Origin: Mucilaginibacter sp. PAMC 26640
GTDB lineage: Bacteria; Bacteroidota; Bacteroidia; Sphingobacteriales; Sphingobacteriaceae
Direction of reading: 5' to 3'
DNA: 64,000 nt
Assembly (NCBI GenBank): GCA_001596135.1
Contig: CP014773.1
Location: 5,270,001 to 5,334,000, forward strand
The translations under genes were made by a program, and so were the position numbers. Below are positions 17,289 to 26,605 of the stretch, in pieces. A model generated the notes under the pieces. The model had not been told where the DNA came from. It searched no databases and saw nothing but the letters and a program-made list of their open reading frames with translations. Within the stretch, counting starts at the first letter, position 1. The number at the start of each line of letters is the position of its first letter.

Positions 17289-20138
17289 TTATTTTAATTT
17301 GAGGCTAAGGGTTACATTTGGTGTAAAGCCGAGGTATTTAACGGTAGTGGTTATGACCTGGTTACCCCGGATGTAGTACTCATTATACCAGGTGTTGCGG
17401 TGATTGTAAACGTTGAAAAGCGAAAAGCTGATGCTGCCGATTTTGGTGGCATCGGTTTTTAATAAATCATAGGTGGCCGACAGATCCAGGCGGTGATAAG
17501 CTGGCAAGCGTTCGCCGTTTTTGGTACTTACCGACAGGTAGCTGATCTTATTACCATCGAGCGAGTTGATATTGTATACTGCCGCAGGCGCGGTATACGG
17601 ATGCCCTGTGCTGAATATAAAGGTGGCTGCGAAGCTCCAGCGTTGCAGGTGATACATGTTTACCGATTTAAACTCGTGGCGGATATCCTGTGCTGCAGAA
17701 AAATAATCGGTGCCGTACACATCAAACTTGTTCTTGGCTTCTGCCAGGGTGTAACTGATCCAGCCGGTATAGATACCGGTCTTTTTCTGCAGCAGGAATT
17801 CTATCCCCTTTGCATAGCCCGATCCATTGTAAAAGTTCTCGGTAATTGAGGTAGCCGTAGTGCTGCCACCGCCACCCATTGGCCCGCCGAAGCCGCCGCC
17901 ACCAAAACCACCCCCGCCGCCACCCTGGCCACCGCCAAGCTGGCGGATAGAATACTCGGTAAGGCCGTTGAGGTTTTTGTAGTATGCTTCCACATCAAAC
18001 AAGTACTTACCGGTTTCATAACTGGTACCCAAAATAAAATGGTCCGATACACCTACCGGGATATTGCTGCTATTGGCCAGCACCCAAAAATTGCGGTCGC
18101 CCCCGCTTACATCTTCACGAATCACCCTGTTGGTGAACTGGTAGAACCTGCCCGTTGCACCCTTCAGATTAATATTGTCGGTAAGGTGATAAATAGCGGA
18201 AAGACGGGGCTCGTAATAAAACTTACCGGTAGGAGAAAAGTAAGTGGTACGAAAACCGGGCTGAATATGCCAGCTGCTGTTCGGATCGTATTCTATCTCG
18301 GTGTAAGCGCCGGCAGTTGAACCGGAGTTATGCTGATTGATGAGCTGGGTTGTATCGTTTTGGGTATAGGTGTAATCTATCTTCACATTGCTGTTGAAGC
18401 CCCCAAAGAGCACCTTCACTTTAGATGCGGCATTCCATTCCCAATCGGATTTTAGCCCGAAATCACGCAATTTATTGTTTTCAAGAATGCCGCTGTTAAT
18501 GTTCGTGGTTGTAGCAGAATCGGTTATCGTACCGGTTGTTCCGCGGTCCCGGTCGCTAAAAAAGCTGGAGTAGCTTAGCACCGTACTGCCAAATAATTTT
18601 TGGCTCGGCGATGTATTCCATTTAACACTGGTACCCAGGTTACCATAATGGGTCTTATCGGCAATGTTCAGCGTTCCGCCCGACGAGGTAAGGAATGAGG
18701 GCAGCGTCATTTCGCGGCTATTATCCAGCTTATCGGTACCGTTATAGAGGCTCCAGGTAAAATTATTCTGAGTGCTTGGGGCGTAGGTAAACTTGGTATT
18801 GAGGTCATAAAAGTACGATGAAGGCGTTGTTTGATTGTTAAAGCCGCCACCACCGCCGCCGCCGCCAAAGCCGCCACCACCACCCGGGCCACCGCCGCCG
18901 CCAGCAGGGGCACCAGTTGCTGCGCTGGTATTAAACTGACCAAAAATTTTGCTATACAAAGGCCCCTGGTACGACCGGCGGAAAGCCACCAGGGCCGATG
19001 CTTTTGTACCTATAGGTGTTTCGGCATAAATATTTGTACTGAGTAAACTGATATCACCGCCAATGTTGGCTTCTTTTTTATTGCCATCCTTACCCCGCAC
19101 CTCGGTAACGCTGGAGAGCCGGCCGCCAAATTTGGAGGAGAAGCCGCCTTTGTATAATTCAACATCGCGCACTGCGTTGGCGTTAAAGGCGCTAAAGAAT
19201 CCGTACAAGTGATCTACCTGGTAAATAGTAAAACCATCAAAGGTTACCAGGTTCTGATCGGGCGTACCACCCCGCACGTAAATTCCCGAAGATGATTCGT
19301 TGGTTGCTGCAACCCCGGGCATGAGCTGGAAGGCGCGCATGATATCTTTTTCGCCAATATTGGGCAGTTTATCCAGCAGTGCCGGGGTTAATTGGATTAC
19401 GCTTACTTTCTTACTATCCGTGTTCAACACCCCTTTCTTTTTGCCGATAACGGTTACCTGGTTAAGTGTGTTCAATGATGGATAAAGCGAAAAGCTCACA
19501 TTACCAATTATGCTGGTACTATCCAGCCTAAACACGTCTGGCTGGTAACCGGTAAATGAAACTTCTGCCACAGCAGTATCAGACGGGATGCCCAGGATGG
19601 TAAAATTACCGCTGGTGTTGGTAAGGCTGCTCAGATCAGTACCCCTGATCCTGACGTTGGCACCCGGCAACGCCTCCCCCGTCTTCTGATCGGTTACCCT
19701 GCCGGATAATGTATACAGAAAATGGGTGGGCAAATGGGCCGGCGGCGCCAGGAACTTGGGCTTAAAGTTACGTGCCGTTTGGTTGAGCTCGTATTGGCGT
19801 TTCAACCGGGGAAGATCATCCGGTTGCTGTAAAATGTATATTGTGCCGTCGTTCTCTATCCAAAATTGTAAATGATTTTCGCTGCAGGCAAATTTTATTA
19901 CCTTACCCAAAGGTTCATCAAAAAAGTGCTCGGTAATATCCATCTGCATCAGCGAATCGCGCTCGTAAACTATCGGGATATCGTAGGCCGCTGAAAGGGT
20001 ATCCATTAATTGATCCAGCGTGCAGGTGAAAAAATGATCGACCTTTATTTTCTTGAGTTTTTCCCGGGTAGTTTGGCCGTAGGAAACAGCACTTATTAAA
20101 ACCAGCAATAAGGTGTAACGTAGTTTTTTATCCATCAA
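17289..20138 (-). CDS. TonB-dependent receptor with STN and carboxypeptidase-like domains
   Basis: The 949-residue order is: signal peptide, STN domain (about 30-105: TLDQLMDTLSAAYDIPIVYERD), carboxypeptidase-like regulatory domain (about 141-225: LSGRVTDQKTGEALPGANV), plug (about 240-350: KLPNIGEKDIMRAFQLMPGV, then SSGIYVRGGTPDQNLVTFDG) and a beta barrel ending in the aromatic-rich FTPNVTLSLKLK. An STN domain often signals through an anti-sigma factor, but none is nearby. Two long Gly-rich loops (about residues 409-433 and 733-757) are inserted in the barrel. It pairs with DUF4249 and is preceded on the same strand by a LytTR regulator. Cargo unknown. Confidence 0.9.
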   Translation of the reverse strand: MMDKKLRYTLLLVLISAVSYGQTTREKLKKIKVDHFFTCTLDQLMDTLSAAYDIPIVYERDSLMQMDITEHFFDEPLGKVIKFACSENHLQFWIENDGTIYILQQPDDLPRLKRQYELNQTARNFKPKFLAPPAHLPTHFLYTLSGRVTDQKTGEALPGANVRIRGTDLSSLTNTSGNFTILGIPSDTAVAEVSFTGYQPDVFRLDSTSIIGNVSFSLYPSLNTLNQVTVIGKKKGVLNTDSKKVSVIQLTPALLDKLPNIGEKDIMRAFQLMPGVAATNESSSGIYVRGGTPDQNLVTFDGFTIYQVDHLYGFFSAFNANAVRDVELYKGGFSSKFGGRLSSVTEVRGKDGNKKEANIGGDISLLSTNIYAETPIGTKASALVAFRRSYQGPLYSKIFGQFNTSAATGAPAGGGGGPGGGGGFGGGGGGGGFNNQTTPSSYFYDLNTKFTYAPSTQNNFTWSLYNGTDKLDNSREMTLPSFLTSSGGTLNIADKTHYGNLGTSVKWNTSPSQKLFGSTVLSYSSFFSDRDRGTTGTITDSATTTNINSGILENNKLRDFGLKSDWEWNAASKVKVLFGGFNSNVKIDYTYTQNDTTQLINQHNSGSTAGAYTEIEYDPNSSWHIQPGFRTTYFSPTGKFYYEPRLSAIYHLTDNINLKGATGRFYQFTNRVIREDVSGGDRNFWVLANSSNIPVGVSDHFILGTSYETGKYLFDVEAYYKNLNGLTEYSIRQLGGGQGGGGGGFGGGGFGGPMGGGGSTTATSITENFYNGSGYAKGIEFLLQKKTGIYTGWISYTLAEAKNKFDVYGTDYFSAAQDIRHEFKSVNMYHLQRWSFAATFIFSTGHPYTAPAAVYNINSLDGNKISYLSVSTKNGERLPAYHRLDLSATYDLLKTDATKIGSISFSLFNVYNHRNTWYNEYYIRGNQVITTTVKYLGFTPNVTLSLKLK

Positions 20139-20239
20139 ATTAGCTTAACAATGCTAATTTGCACTATGAGCAAGGCACTTTCAAATAAATGAGATGAACA
20201 CCACCTATGTGTAGACGAAGCCCCTTCTGGCCGGCAATT

Positions 20240-20950
20240 TTAAAAAGCCTTGCCCGTCATCCGGCTTATCACATCTCTATAGTTATCTGTATAAGGCACC
20301 TCCACATCCTGTAATTTAATGCGGCCCTTACGTACCGATTGTACATAACCCAGGTTAACTATATAGGATTTATGCGTTCGGAAAAATTGGTCCGGAGGCA
20401 GTTGTTCCTCCAGTGCTTTGATCGTAATACGGGATAGCAGGGGCTTATCTGTACCTTTCCGGTGAAGTTTTACATAATCCTTCAAACCTTCAATATAGGT
20501 GATCTCACCGTGATTGATTCTTACCAGGTTATAATCAGCATAAACAAAAAGATGATCTCGGGTCTTAGGGACACCGAAGGTCGGTAGCTGGTTTTGCGTA
20601 TCAAATAAGTGCAGTGCCTTATTACATGCTTTTAGAAAACGCTCAACCGGGACAGGCTTTAGCAAGTAGTCTACCACGTCCAGTTCAAACCCATCTACCG
20701 CAAACTCATTATAGGCGGTAATAAAAATGATCAATGGTTTGTGCGCAAGGCTTTTTACCAGTTGCAGCCCGGTAATTCCCGGCATCTGAATATCGCAAAA
20801 GATCAGGTCGATTTGTTCGGTTTGTAACACCTGGAGCGCCTGGGCGGCCGAGCGGCAGCTTGCCACCAGCTGCAGGCGTTCAACCTGTTTAATATTATCT
20901 GCTAAAAGCTCCAGCGCCAGGGGTTCATCATCAACTATTATACACCGCAT
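20240..20950 (-). CDS. LytTR-family response regulator
   Basis: The ATG at 20950 starts directly at the receiver domain (MRCIIVDDEPLALELL) and gives 236 residues. A TTG at 20986 would add 12 residues that match nothing, so it is not preferred. The receiver has the acidic pair D7/D8, phospho-acceptor D53 (IFCDIQMPG) and the switch region FITAYNEFAVDGFELDVVDYLLKP. The C-terminal LytTR DNA-binding domain runs from about 130 (IEGLKDYVKLH, FFRTHKSYIVNL). It is divergent from a LytS-type kinase gene 157 bases away, which is its obvious partner. It may control the TonB/DUF4249 pair encoded next on the same strand. Confidence 0.9.
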   Translation of the reverse strand: MRCIIVDDEPLALELLADNIKQVERLQLVASCRSAAQALQVLQTEQIDLIFCDIQMPGITGLQLVKSLAHKPLIIFITAYNEFAVDGFELDVVDYLLKPVPVERFLKACNKALHLFDTQNQLPTFGVPKTRDHLFVYADYNLVRINHGEITYIEGLKDYVKLHRKGTDKPLLSRITIKALEEQLPPDQFFRTHKSYIVNLGYVQSVRKGRIKLQDVEVPYTDNYRDVISRMTGKAF

Positions 20951-21107
20951 ATTTGCCGCGCAACCATTAGGGGATTGCCAGCTCAAAGAAACACCATGTT
21001 AGGGCATTATTATTTTTTTTAACATTATTTAACGCGTTTGGTCTCGTCAATTAGGGCATTGGTCGACTGTTTTTGCGCATCATTGTATTTTAAACCTTAT
21101 TTGTTTT

Positions 21108-22178
21108 ATGAGTAAGCGAACCTATCGTTCCTGGTTTTACAATTTGACGCCGCTATTGATTTGGCTGTTACTACAGCTATTTATACTTGTGAGTTTCCCG
21201 GGCAACATTCCCGGCAGCCTTCGCTACCGCATACTTATGCATATGGTAACCTCCAATACCTTATTGCTCGGGCTGTTTTACGCGCATACCTATTTACTTT
21301 ACCCATTGCTGAAAAATCGGCGATGGCTGGCTTATTTGCCGCTGTTACTGGCTTTATTAGCTGGCTACTTGCTTTGCTGGTGGCTCATGAGAGACTTTAA
21401 ACCGCACCCGCAGGGTTTCACGTTGCCAAACGGGGGCACTTTGCCCGGTACAACACCTCCTCCTTTCAGAGAAGGTCCAGCATTATTTTTCCCGGTATTT
21501 CCGCCTTTTATAGCGTTGCTTAGTAGTTTTTGCTTTCGGATTATTTTGGATAACCAGGCACGATTGCACGCTGCAAAAGAAAGAGAAACAGTCCATTTGA
21601 GAACCGAGCTAAATTTCCTTCGTTCGCAAATTAACCCGCATTTTTTGTTCAACGTGTTAAATAATCTTACAGCCCTTGCCCGGAGACGATCTGACAAGGT
21701 GGAAACGGCTATCGTTAATCTGTCGCAGTTAATGCGCTATATGCTTTATGAAAGTGACGATAACCTGGTGCCGCTGGATAAAGAACTGGCCTATTTGAAT
21801 AGCTATATCCAACTGCAATTGTTACGTTTTGGCGATGAAGTAACCGTAAAAGTGAATTTTGAAGATGACTATAAAGACTTTTCTATAGGACCCATGCTAT
21901 TGATATCGCTGGTGGAGAACGCGTTTAAACATGGCACCGACACCAGCGGCGAAACCACCATTTATATCAGCCTTAAAAAGATTCAGGATTCTAACACGTT
22001 TTCATTCAGTGTAATTAATGATGTAGTGCATTACACAAGAGCAACAGAAGAACAAACCGGTATCGGACTTAAAAATTTAAAAAGAAGGCTGGATATATTG
22101 TATCCCGGTCTTCATAACTTAATTATTGATAACAATGGAAAAGTATTTTCCTCGGAATTAAATATCGAGTTGGCATAG
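21108..22178 (+). CDS. LytS-type sensor histidine kinase
   Basis: This 356-residue protein begins with four hydrophobic spans (about residues 13-30, 42-62, 72-90, 120-145). A short coiled linker and the His_kinase domain follow: LRSQINPHFLFNVLNNL holds the phospho-acceptor His, and the ATPase lobe has LLISLVENAFKHG and TGIGLKNLKRRLDILYP. There is no separate sensory domain, so the signal is probably read in the membrane. It is divergently oriented to the LytTR regulator gene, the common arrangement in Bacteroidota. Confidence 0.9.
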   Translation: MSKRTYRSWFYNLTPLLIWLLLQLFILVSFPGNIPGSLRYRILMHMVTSNTLLLGLFYAHTYLLYPLLKNRRWLAYLPLLLALLAGYLLCWWLMRDFKPHPQGFTLPNGGTLPGTTPPPFREGPALFFPVFPPFIALLSSFCFRIILDNQARLHAAKERETVHLRTELNFLRSQINPHFLFNVLNNLTALARRRSDKVETAIVNLSQLMRYMLYESDDNLVPLDKELAYLNSYIQLQLLRFGDEVTVKVNFEDDYKDFSIGPMLLISLVENAFKHGTDTSGETTIYISLKKIQDSNTFSFSVINDVVHYTRATEEQTGIGLKNLKRRLDILYPGLHNLIIDNNGKVFSSELNIELA

Positions 22179-22367
22179 CAGGCATATTGACACAGCCTTA
22201 CATTGTCAGCAGAATAACAAAATAAGCCTTAGTTTACCCGTAAACCAGCAGATCTAAGCTTTGCAGATTTATTCGCCTTAAATAATTGTAAATTGCGTAA
22301 AAACGCTGCAACTGTTTGGTAAAACGCTGAAATAATAGCTCCAATCGCAATTGACTGAATTTATATA

Positions 22368-23570
22368 ATGGAAAAACGCTATTTATATCTACTGAGTAAA
22401 TCCATTATTGCTGGCGCGTTTTTACTTGGCTTTACCTCAGCGGTAAATGCGCAGACAGCATCGGTTGGTAAGTATAAAACGGTTACTGATTCACTGGATC
22501 TTCATACCGGTTACTCCGAGGCCCAATTAATGAGATTAGCATCAGCCGCACCGATGTTATCGGAGATGCAACTGGAAGATGTTGCCACCCAAAAAAGTCT
22601 GCAGCTAACGATCAGTAAAGCTAAAGACAGAAAGGCGTTGATGCAGCGCCTCCGCAATATAGAGTTTAGGGAGGATGCCGCTACCAATCATGCAAAACGA
22701 AAGTTCTTTTTTAACCTGGGTAATACCTTCGCCCGTTTAAGGCTTTACTCCCTTGCCATGAAATGCTACTTTAAAACGCTGCAGTACAAAGCCGCAGATA
22801 CAACGGGCAATGATCAAGCCACTCTTACGCGGATAGATTCTTTAAATGTAACGGACAGGCTTGTAGCTGATACCACTTTACTCGATCCAAAATACCTGGG
22901 CTTTAATATAAAAGATGATTCCCTCCTTAACGAACCCGGCGGAACATTTGCAACCCCTCCTGTAAAAGAGATCAGAAGCCCAAAGATCACTTACACCTAT
23001 ATTTCCGAGGCTTTTAAAGATGGCAAGAAGGCTGTAGCATACGCTATGCTGATGCATGTAAAGCAGCCGGTTGCGGGAAAACGCAAGGTGTACCGATACA
23101 CCGATTCGGGCCATTCATTTATCACGCTGATTAAGTATAACAGCGACTCTACTTATATCTCCGTTTCCTTTGGATTCTATCCCGATAAGAATCATCTGCT
23201 GGCTGGCACGCCGCTGTTCCCTTCATCCCCCTCTGTGTTTAGGGATGATGCCCGCCATAACTGGGATGAAGTTGCAGGCAAGTTTATCTCGAAAAGGCGC
23301 TTTGAAAGGATCATTGCGCTCACCAAAAAATACGACGGCGTGAAATATAACCTCAATTCAAAAAACTGTACAGATTTTAGCCTGGATGCGGCCTTCCTTG
23401 CAGATGTTACTGTTGGTGAAACTACGGGCAAATGGCCGCTGGGGCATGGCAACAATCCCGGTATCACCGGCCTGAGCATCCTCAACGGCAAAGTATTTGA
23501 CGGTGGGCGGAGACCTAAAAACGATCTATTCGTCAGCCACGATCTATCCATCACTACAATAGATAAATAA
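22368..23570 (+). CDS. Secreted protein with permuted NlpC/P60-like C-terminal domain (probable)
   Basis: The 400-residue protein has a signal peptide (IIAGAFLLGFTSAVNAQ). A helical N-terminal half contains KRKFFFNLGNTFARLRLYSLAMKCYFKTLQ, like one TPR hairpin. The C-terminal half has DSGHSFITLIKYN, with a candidate catalytic His, and NSKNCTDFSLDAA, with a candidate catalytic Cys. The His-before-Cys order is that of circularly permuted NlpC/P60 (papain-like) proteins, many of which cut peptides or amides in the cell envelope. This assignment rests on motif order only. The gene stands alone between the LytS kinase gene and a convergent glutaminase gene. Confidence 0.55.
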   Translation: MEKRYLYLLSKSIIAGAFLLGFTSAVNAQTASVGKYKTVTDSLDLHTGYSEAQLMRLASAAPMLSEMQLEDVATQKSLQLTISKAKDRKALMQRLRNIEFREDAATNHAKRKFFFNLGNTFARLRLYSLAMKCYFKTLQYKAADTTGNDQATLTRIDSLNVTDRLVADTTLLDPKYLGFNIKDDSLLNEPGGTFATPPVKEIRSPKITYTYISEAFKDGKKAVAYAMLMHVKQPVAGKRKVYRYTDSGHSFITLIKYNSDSTYISVSFGFYPDKNHLLAGTPLFPSSPSVFRDDARHNWDEVAGKFISKRRFERIIALTKKYDGVKYNLNSKNCTDFSLDAAFLADVTVGETTGKWPLGHGNNPGITGLSILNGKVFDGGRRPKNDLFVSHDLSITTIDK

Positions 23571-23732
23571 GATCTGCTATTGGATACCAGTTATCTTCTT
23601 AAAGTGCCCATATTTTAGGCTGTTCGGGCTTGCGCTACTCTGAAATTTGAGAAGCGAACAAATACTGACGGCCAACCGGTCAGATTTGCTAAATTCATTA
23701 AAGTCTGTAGAAGCTCATTGCTCAATTAAAAA

Positions 23733-23761
23733 GGGCCGCAAAATTTTAGACTTTGCGGCCC
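23733..23761 (-). terminator. Hairpin terminator after the glutaminase gene
   Basis: GGGCCGCAAA (23733-23742) pairs perfectly with TTTGCGGCCC (23752-23761). On the minus strand it is followed by a run of T, fitting a Rho-independent terminator for the gene that ends at 23804. The plus-strand side lacks a T run, although the hairpin also separates the convergent gene ending at 23570. Confidence 0.75.
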
Positions 23762-23803
23762 CTGCGGCAGCCCTTTATTCCGTTTTAAAAATTCAAAATT
23801 GAT

Positions 23804-26278
23804 CTATTTTTTGGTAGCAGGTTTCAAACTTCTATCGTACAGCACTTTCATAAAATATCCACCTACCACACTCCTCGCCTGGAAGCCAACCATTTTCCCG
23901 TCTTTAGTTTCGTGCCAATCGCTTAGCGGAACTCTTGATGAGGTTTCTGATGCATATTTATAAACCGGTTCTACCAGTTCTTTAAAATCTTTGGCATTGC
24001 TGGTCATGGTTGCCGTCCACAGGATCCAGTCGGATTTGGTGTAAGTTTTGCGGCTATCCAACGGCAGGCCAAATTTGTTTTGATGATCCAGGTAATACTT
24101 TATCTCCGTATCGTAAACGCGCTGCGGAAAAAGATCAAGCTTTAAAACTTTATCCCAAACCATGTTATATTTCTGGCTCCAGGTATCCTTATTATCAAAA
24201 ACCAGCGAGTAATGATTGCCCGCGTTGGCTTTATCCATCCATTTAATGGTAAGGTCCTTAGCCAGTTTGCCGTATTTAGCCGCCACTGCAGTCTGGCCCA
24301 TCATGCCAGCCATTTTTGCATAAGCACCAATGGCCACAATGGCTTTTACGGAGAGATTGGTGTTATGCGCCAGGTGACCGGCAAAATCATCGGTGCAAAG
24401 TTGATTCTCCGGATCAAAGCCTGCCTTAGCCAGGTAGTTGGTCCAGGTGGTTAAGGTTTTCCAATGCTTTTTGGCGTATGCAGGGCTGTTCTCAACCGAA
24501 GTAATAGCCCCTGCCAGTACAATCATGTTGCCGCATTCTTCCACCGGCATATCTTCGCCATAGGTTTGCCCATTGGCCAGCGGGTAAGTGCCCAGGTCAT
24601 GCGCTGCAAACGGTTTGGCCCATTTACCGCTTTCGCTGTAGTAGAAAATACCGTTCAGCATCCCCTTCATCAATTCGGGATTGTACAATAAGTATAGTGG
24701 CGCAGAAGGATAAGTTACATCCACCGTGTTGATAGATCCATTGCTGAAATTCTCTTTCGATAAAAACAGCAGCTCGCCCTGCGGACTTTTAACCACCTGA
24801 TGAGCGGCAATACTTTGCCGGTAAGCCATTACGCATAGTTTTGCATACTCCTCACCCCCGGCAGCCACAGCATCGCCATAAACCTGTGCATCCGTTTTTT
24901 TGCATAGATTGATAACGGTCAGGTAGTTCCTGTTTGCTTTTGCCAACTCGGCATCCATACTTGCGCCGGGCTGATTGCGCCACCAGGGCTTTAAATTGGT
25001 TTTAAAATACTGTACGGAGTACAGATCGTCATAACCAAGCATCATATATTTTGTAACCGGCTTCGTATCCACACTGCCAAGCAAAAAAACAGTATTCAGC
25101 ATCAGCCTTTTCCCGTTGGTGATCGCATTACCTTTCATGTTACTTTTATAAAATGAGGCGATGGCATTGTCTTCGGTAGTGGTGTATTGTGTGGAGCCGC
25201 TGGCTGCCGCATAAAGATAACCCCAATCTATCCGGATATTATCCCCGCTTTTTTTCAAAACCGGTTGCTCCACGGTGCCGGCCTTTAAAATTTGCATTCC
25301 GCCTTTTTGGTAGGCCGATACTTTAACTGCCTGCGCAGGCTGATTTACCGCCAGGTTTGATGAAACGCCCTGGTAAAGGCTCACATTGTGTTTTTCACCA
25401 TCATTCGCCCTTACACTGTAGGTTATGTAGGATACAGGCGAAGTGAGCACCGCCAGATTATTGAGCACCAATGGCGATGTAAACCTCACCGCCAGATCGG
25501 CATCACCACACCTGAACTGGTAGGTGGTTTGCGTTGCGGTAACCTTAACCGATAACTGTTTAGCTACTTTGATCTTGTCATCGGTGGTATTTACCAACTC
25601 TTCTACAATGCCGGCATCTATCCAGGTGCCGCCACCTGTATTATTGCAATGGATAGCCATTAGGTTGTCTCCAACAACCAGGTTAGAGCGGATCTCATCC
25701 GATAGCGGATACAGGTCATAATCGCCATTGGCACCCGCTTTTTTAAAGAGGCTTTTCCCGTTCAGGAAAACTTCGGCGGCATCATCATGAAAAAGTTTGA
25801 GCAGCAATTTTCCTGACGGAATTTGTTTCAGGTTGAATTTACGCCTTATCCAAACGTCTTTCCCTATCCATTTGGTACCCGCTTTGCTGCGGTCATCACC
25901 AAACGGGGTTAAGCCTGCTTTCCAGGCTGCATCATTAAAGCCCGTCTTTTCCCAGCCGTCGGCTACCGTACCCTCCGTTTGGTATTTAACCTTTGCGGCG
26001 GTTTCATCCCCGGTGGCCACAATGGTTTTGTATTGCGGGGACGACTCGCCCATGAAGCGGTAAAACTTATCGTCGACTTTCAATATCCCTATCATCGACT
26101 GCTCTTTACCGGTCCAATGCCGGGTAACCGATTCATTAAGCTTGTCAGAATTACTCCAGATGCTGAAATAAGCGTTGTGTGTGATAAGCGGGTATGCCGG
26201 CAATTTATCCTGCGACCAGCCTTGCGCCGAGCTTAGGCCCAGCACAAAAATGCCAAGCGTTTTAAATATGTTTTTCAT
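23804..26278 (-). CDS. GtaA-like glutaminase/DUF4965 family secreted protein
   Basis: The 824-residue protein has a signal peptide ending near residue 22 (SAQGWSQ). It begins with the DUF4964 motif (KLPAYPLITHNAYFSIWS) and has an inserted beta-sandwich resembling the GH2 sugar-binding fold (DVWIRRKFNL, HDDAAEVFLNGKSLF, NLMAIHCNNTGGGTWIDAG). DUF5127 and DUF4965/DUF1793 follow (YGEDMPVEECGNMIVL, LGTYPLANGQ, LPLDSRKTYTKSDWILWTA). Fungal GtaA homologues are glutaminases, but bacterial members in saccharide clusters may act on other substrates; the inserted domain hints at a glycan-bearing target. The gene has its own upstream gap and a terminator. Confidence 0.8.
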   Translation of the reverse strand: MKNIFKTLGIFVLGLSSAQGWSQDKLPAYPLITHNAYFSIWSNSDKLNESVTRHWTGKEQSMIGILKVDDKFYRFMGESSPQYKTIVATGDETAAKVKYQTEGTVADGWEKTGFNDAAWKAGLTPFGDDRSKAGTKWIGKDVWIRRKFNLKQIPSGKLLLKLFHDDAAEVFLNGKSLFKKAGANGDYDLYPLSDEIRSNLVVGDNLMAIHCNNTGGGTWIDAGIVEELVNTTDDKIKVAKQLSVKVTATQTTYQFRCGDADLAVRFTSPLVLNNLAVLTSPVSYITYSVRANDGEKHNVSLYQGVSSNLAVNQPAQAVKVSAYQKGGMQILKAGTVEQPVLKKSGDNIRIDWGYLYAAASGSTQYTTTEDNAIASFYKSNMKGNAITNGKRLMLNTVFLLGSVDTKPVTKYMMLGYDDLYSVQYFKTNLKPWWRNQPGASMDAELAKANRNYLTVINLCKKTDAQVYGDAVAAGGEEYAKLCVMAYRQSIAAHQVVKSPQGELLFLSKENFSNGSINTVDVTYPSAPLYLLYNPELMKGMLNGIFYYSESGKWAKPFAAHDLGTYPLANGQTYGEDMPVEECGNMIVLAGAITSVENSPAYAKKHWKTLTTWTNYLAKAGFDPENQLCTDDFAGHLAHNTNLSVKAIVAIGAYAKMAGMMGQTAVAAKYGKLAKDLTIKWMDKANAGNHYSLVFDNKDTWSQKYNMVWDKVLKLDLFPQRVYDTEIKYYLDHQNKFGLPLDSRKTYTKSDWILWTATMTSNAKDFKELVEPVYKYASETSSRVPLSDWHETKDGKMVGFQARSVVGGYFMKVLYDRSLKPATKK

Positions 26279-26605
26279 TCAGAAGTTTTAGGCGGACAGA
26301 TTTACAAATGAATCTATTCCCGTTTTGTTTATCGTTTTAGCTTTTCTGCTTCACCGATGGATCACCTGCAAACTTGTAAATTTTTTGGGGGATAATCATG
26401 TAAAATTTTTGTACCTAAAAGAAAAAAAGTCACCGATTCCGGTGACTTGATAAAATTTAGCGCTATCGTTTTTTCTTAGGTTTCATTCAATTTCTTCAGC
26501 TCGAAAAGAAGTCGCATGTCAAAATAGAGGCATCATGGCCACAACTTAAGCAATTGCTGCTGCCTTTATTTAGTATGGTAAATCGGCATCAGCGCGCTGG
26601 GGTAA
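26279..26605. other. Intergenic stretch of 327 bases
   Basis: The gap lies between two minus-strand genes. It holds a terminator (26421-26448) and, to its left, the probable promoter region of the GtaA-like gene (AT-rich, with two similar GTAAAnTTTTTG stretches near 26375 and 26400). No coding potential is seen. Confidence 0.5.
26421..26448 (-). terminator. Hairpin terminator downstream of the GH109-like gene
   Basis: AAGTCACCG (26427-26435) pairs with CGGTGACTT (26440-26448) around ATTC. On the minus strand the stem is followed by a T7 run, the form of a Rho-independent terminator. It lies about 160 bases after the stop of the gene ending at 26606. Confidence 0.8.

Noticed and set aside
20951..20986. 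Upstream TTG start for the LytTR regulator
   Set aside because: It adds 12 residues unlike any receiver domain, while the ATG at 20950 starts at the expected place.
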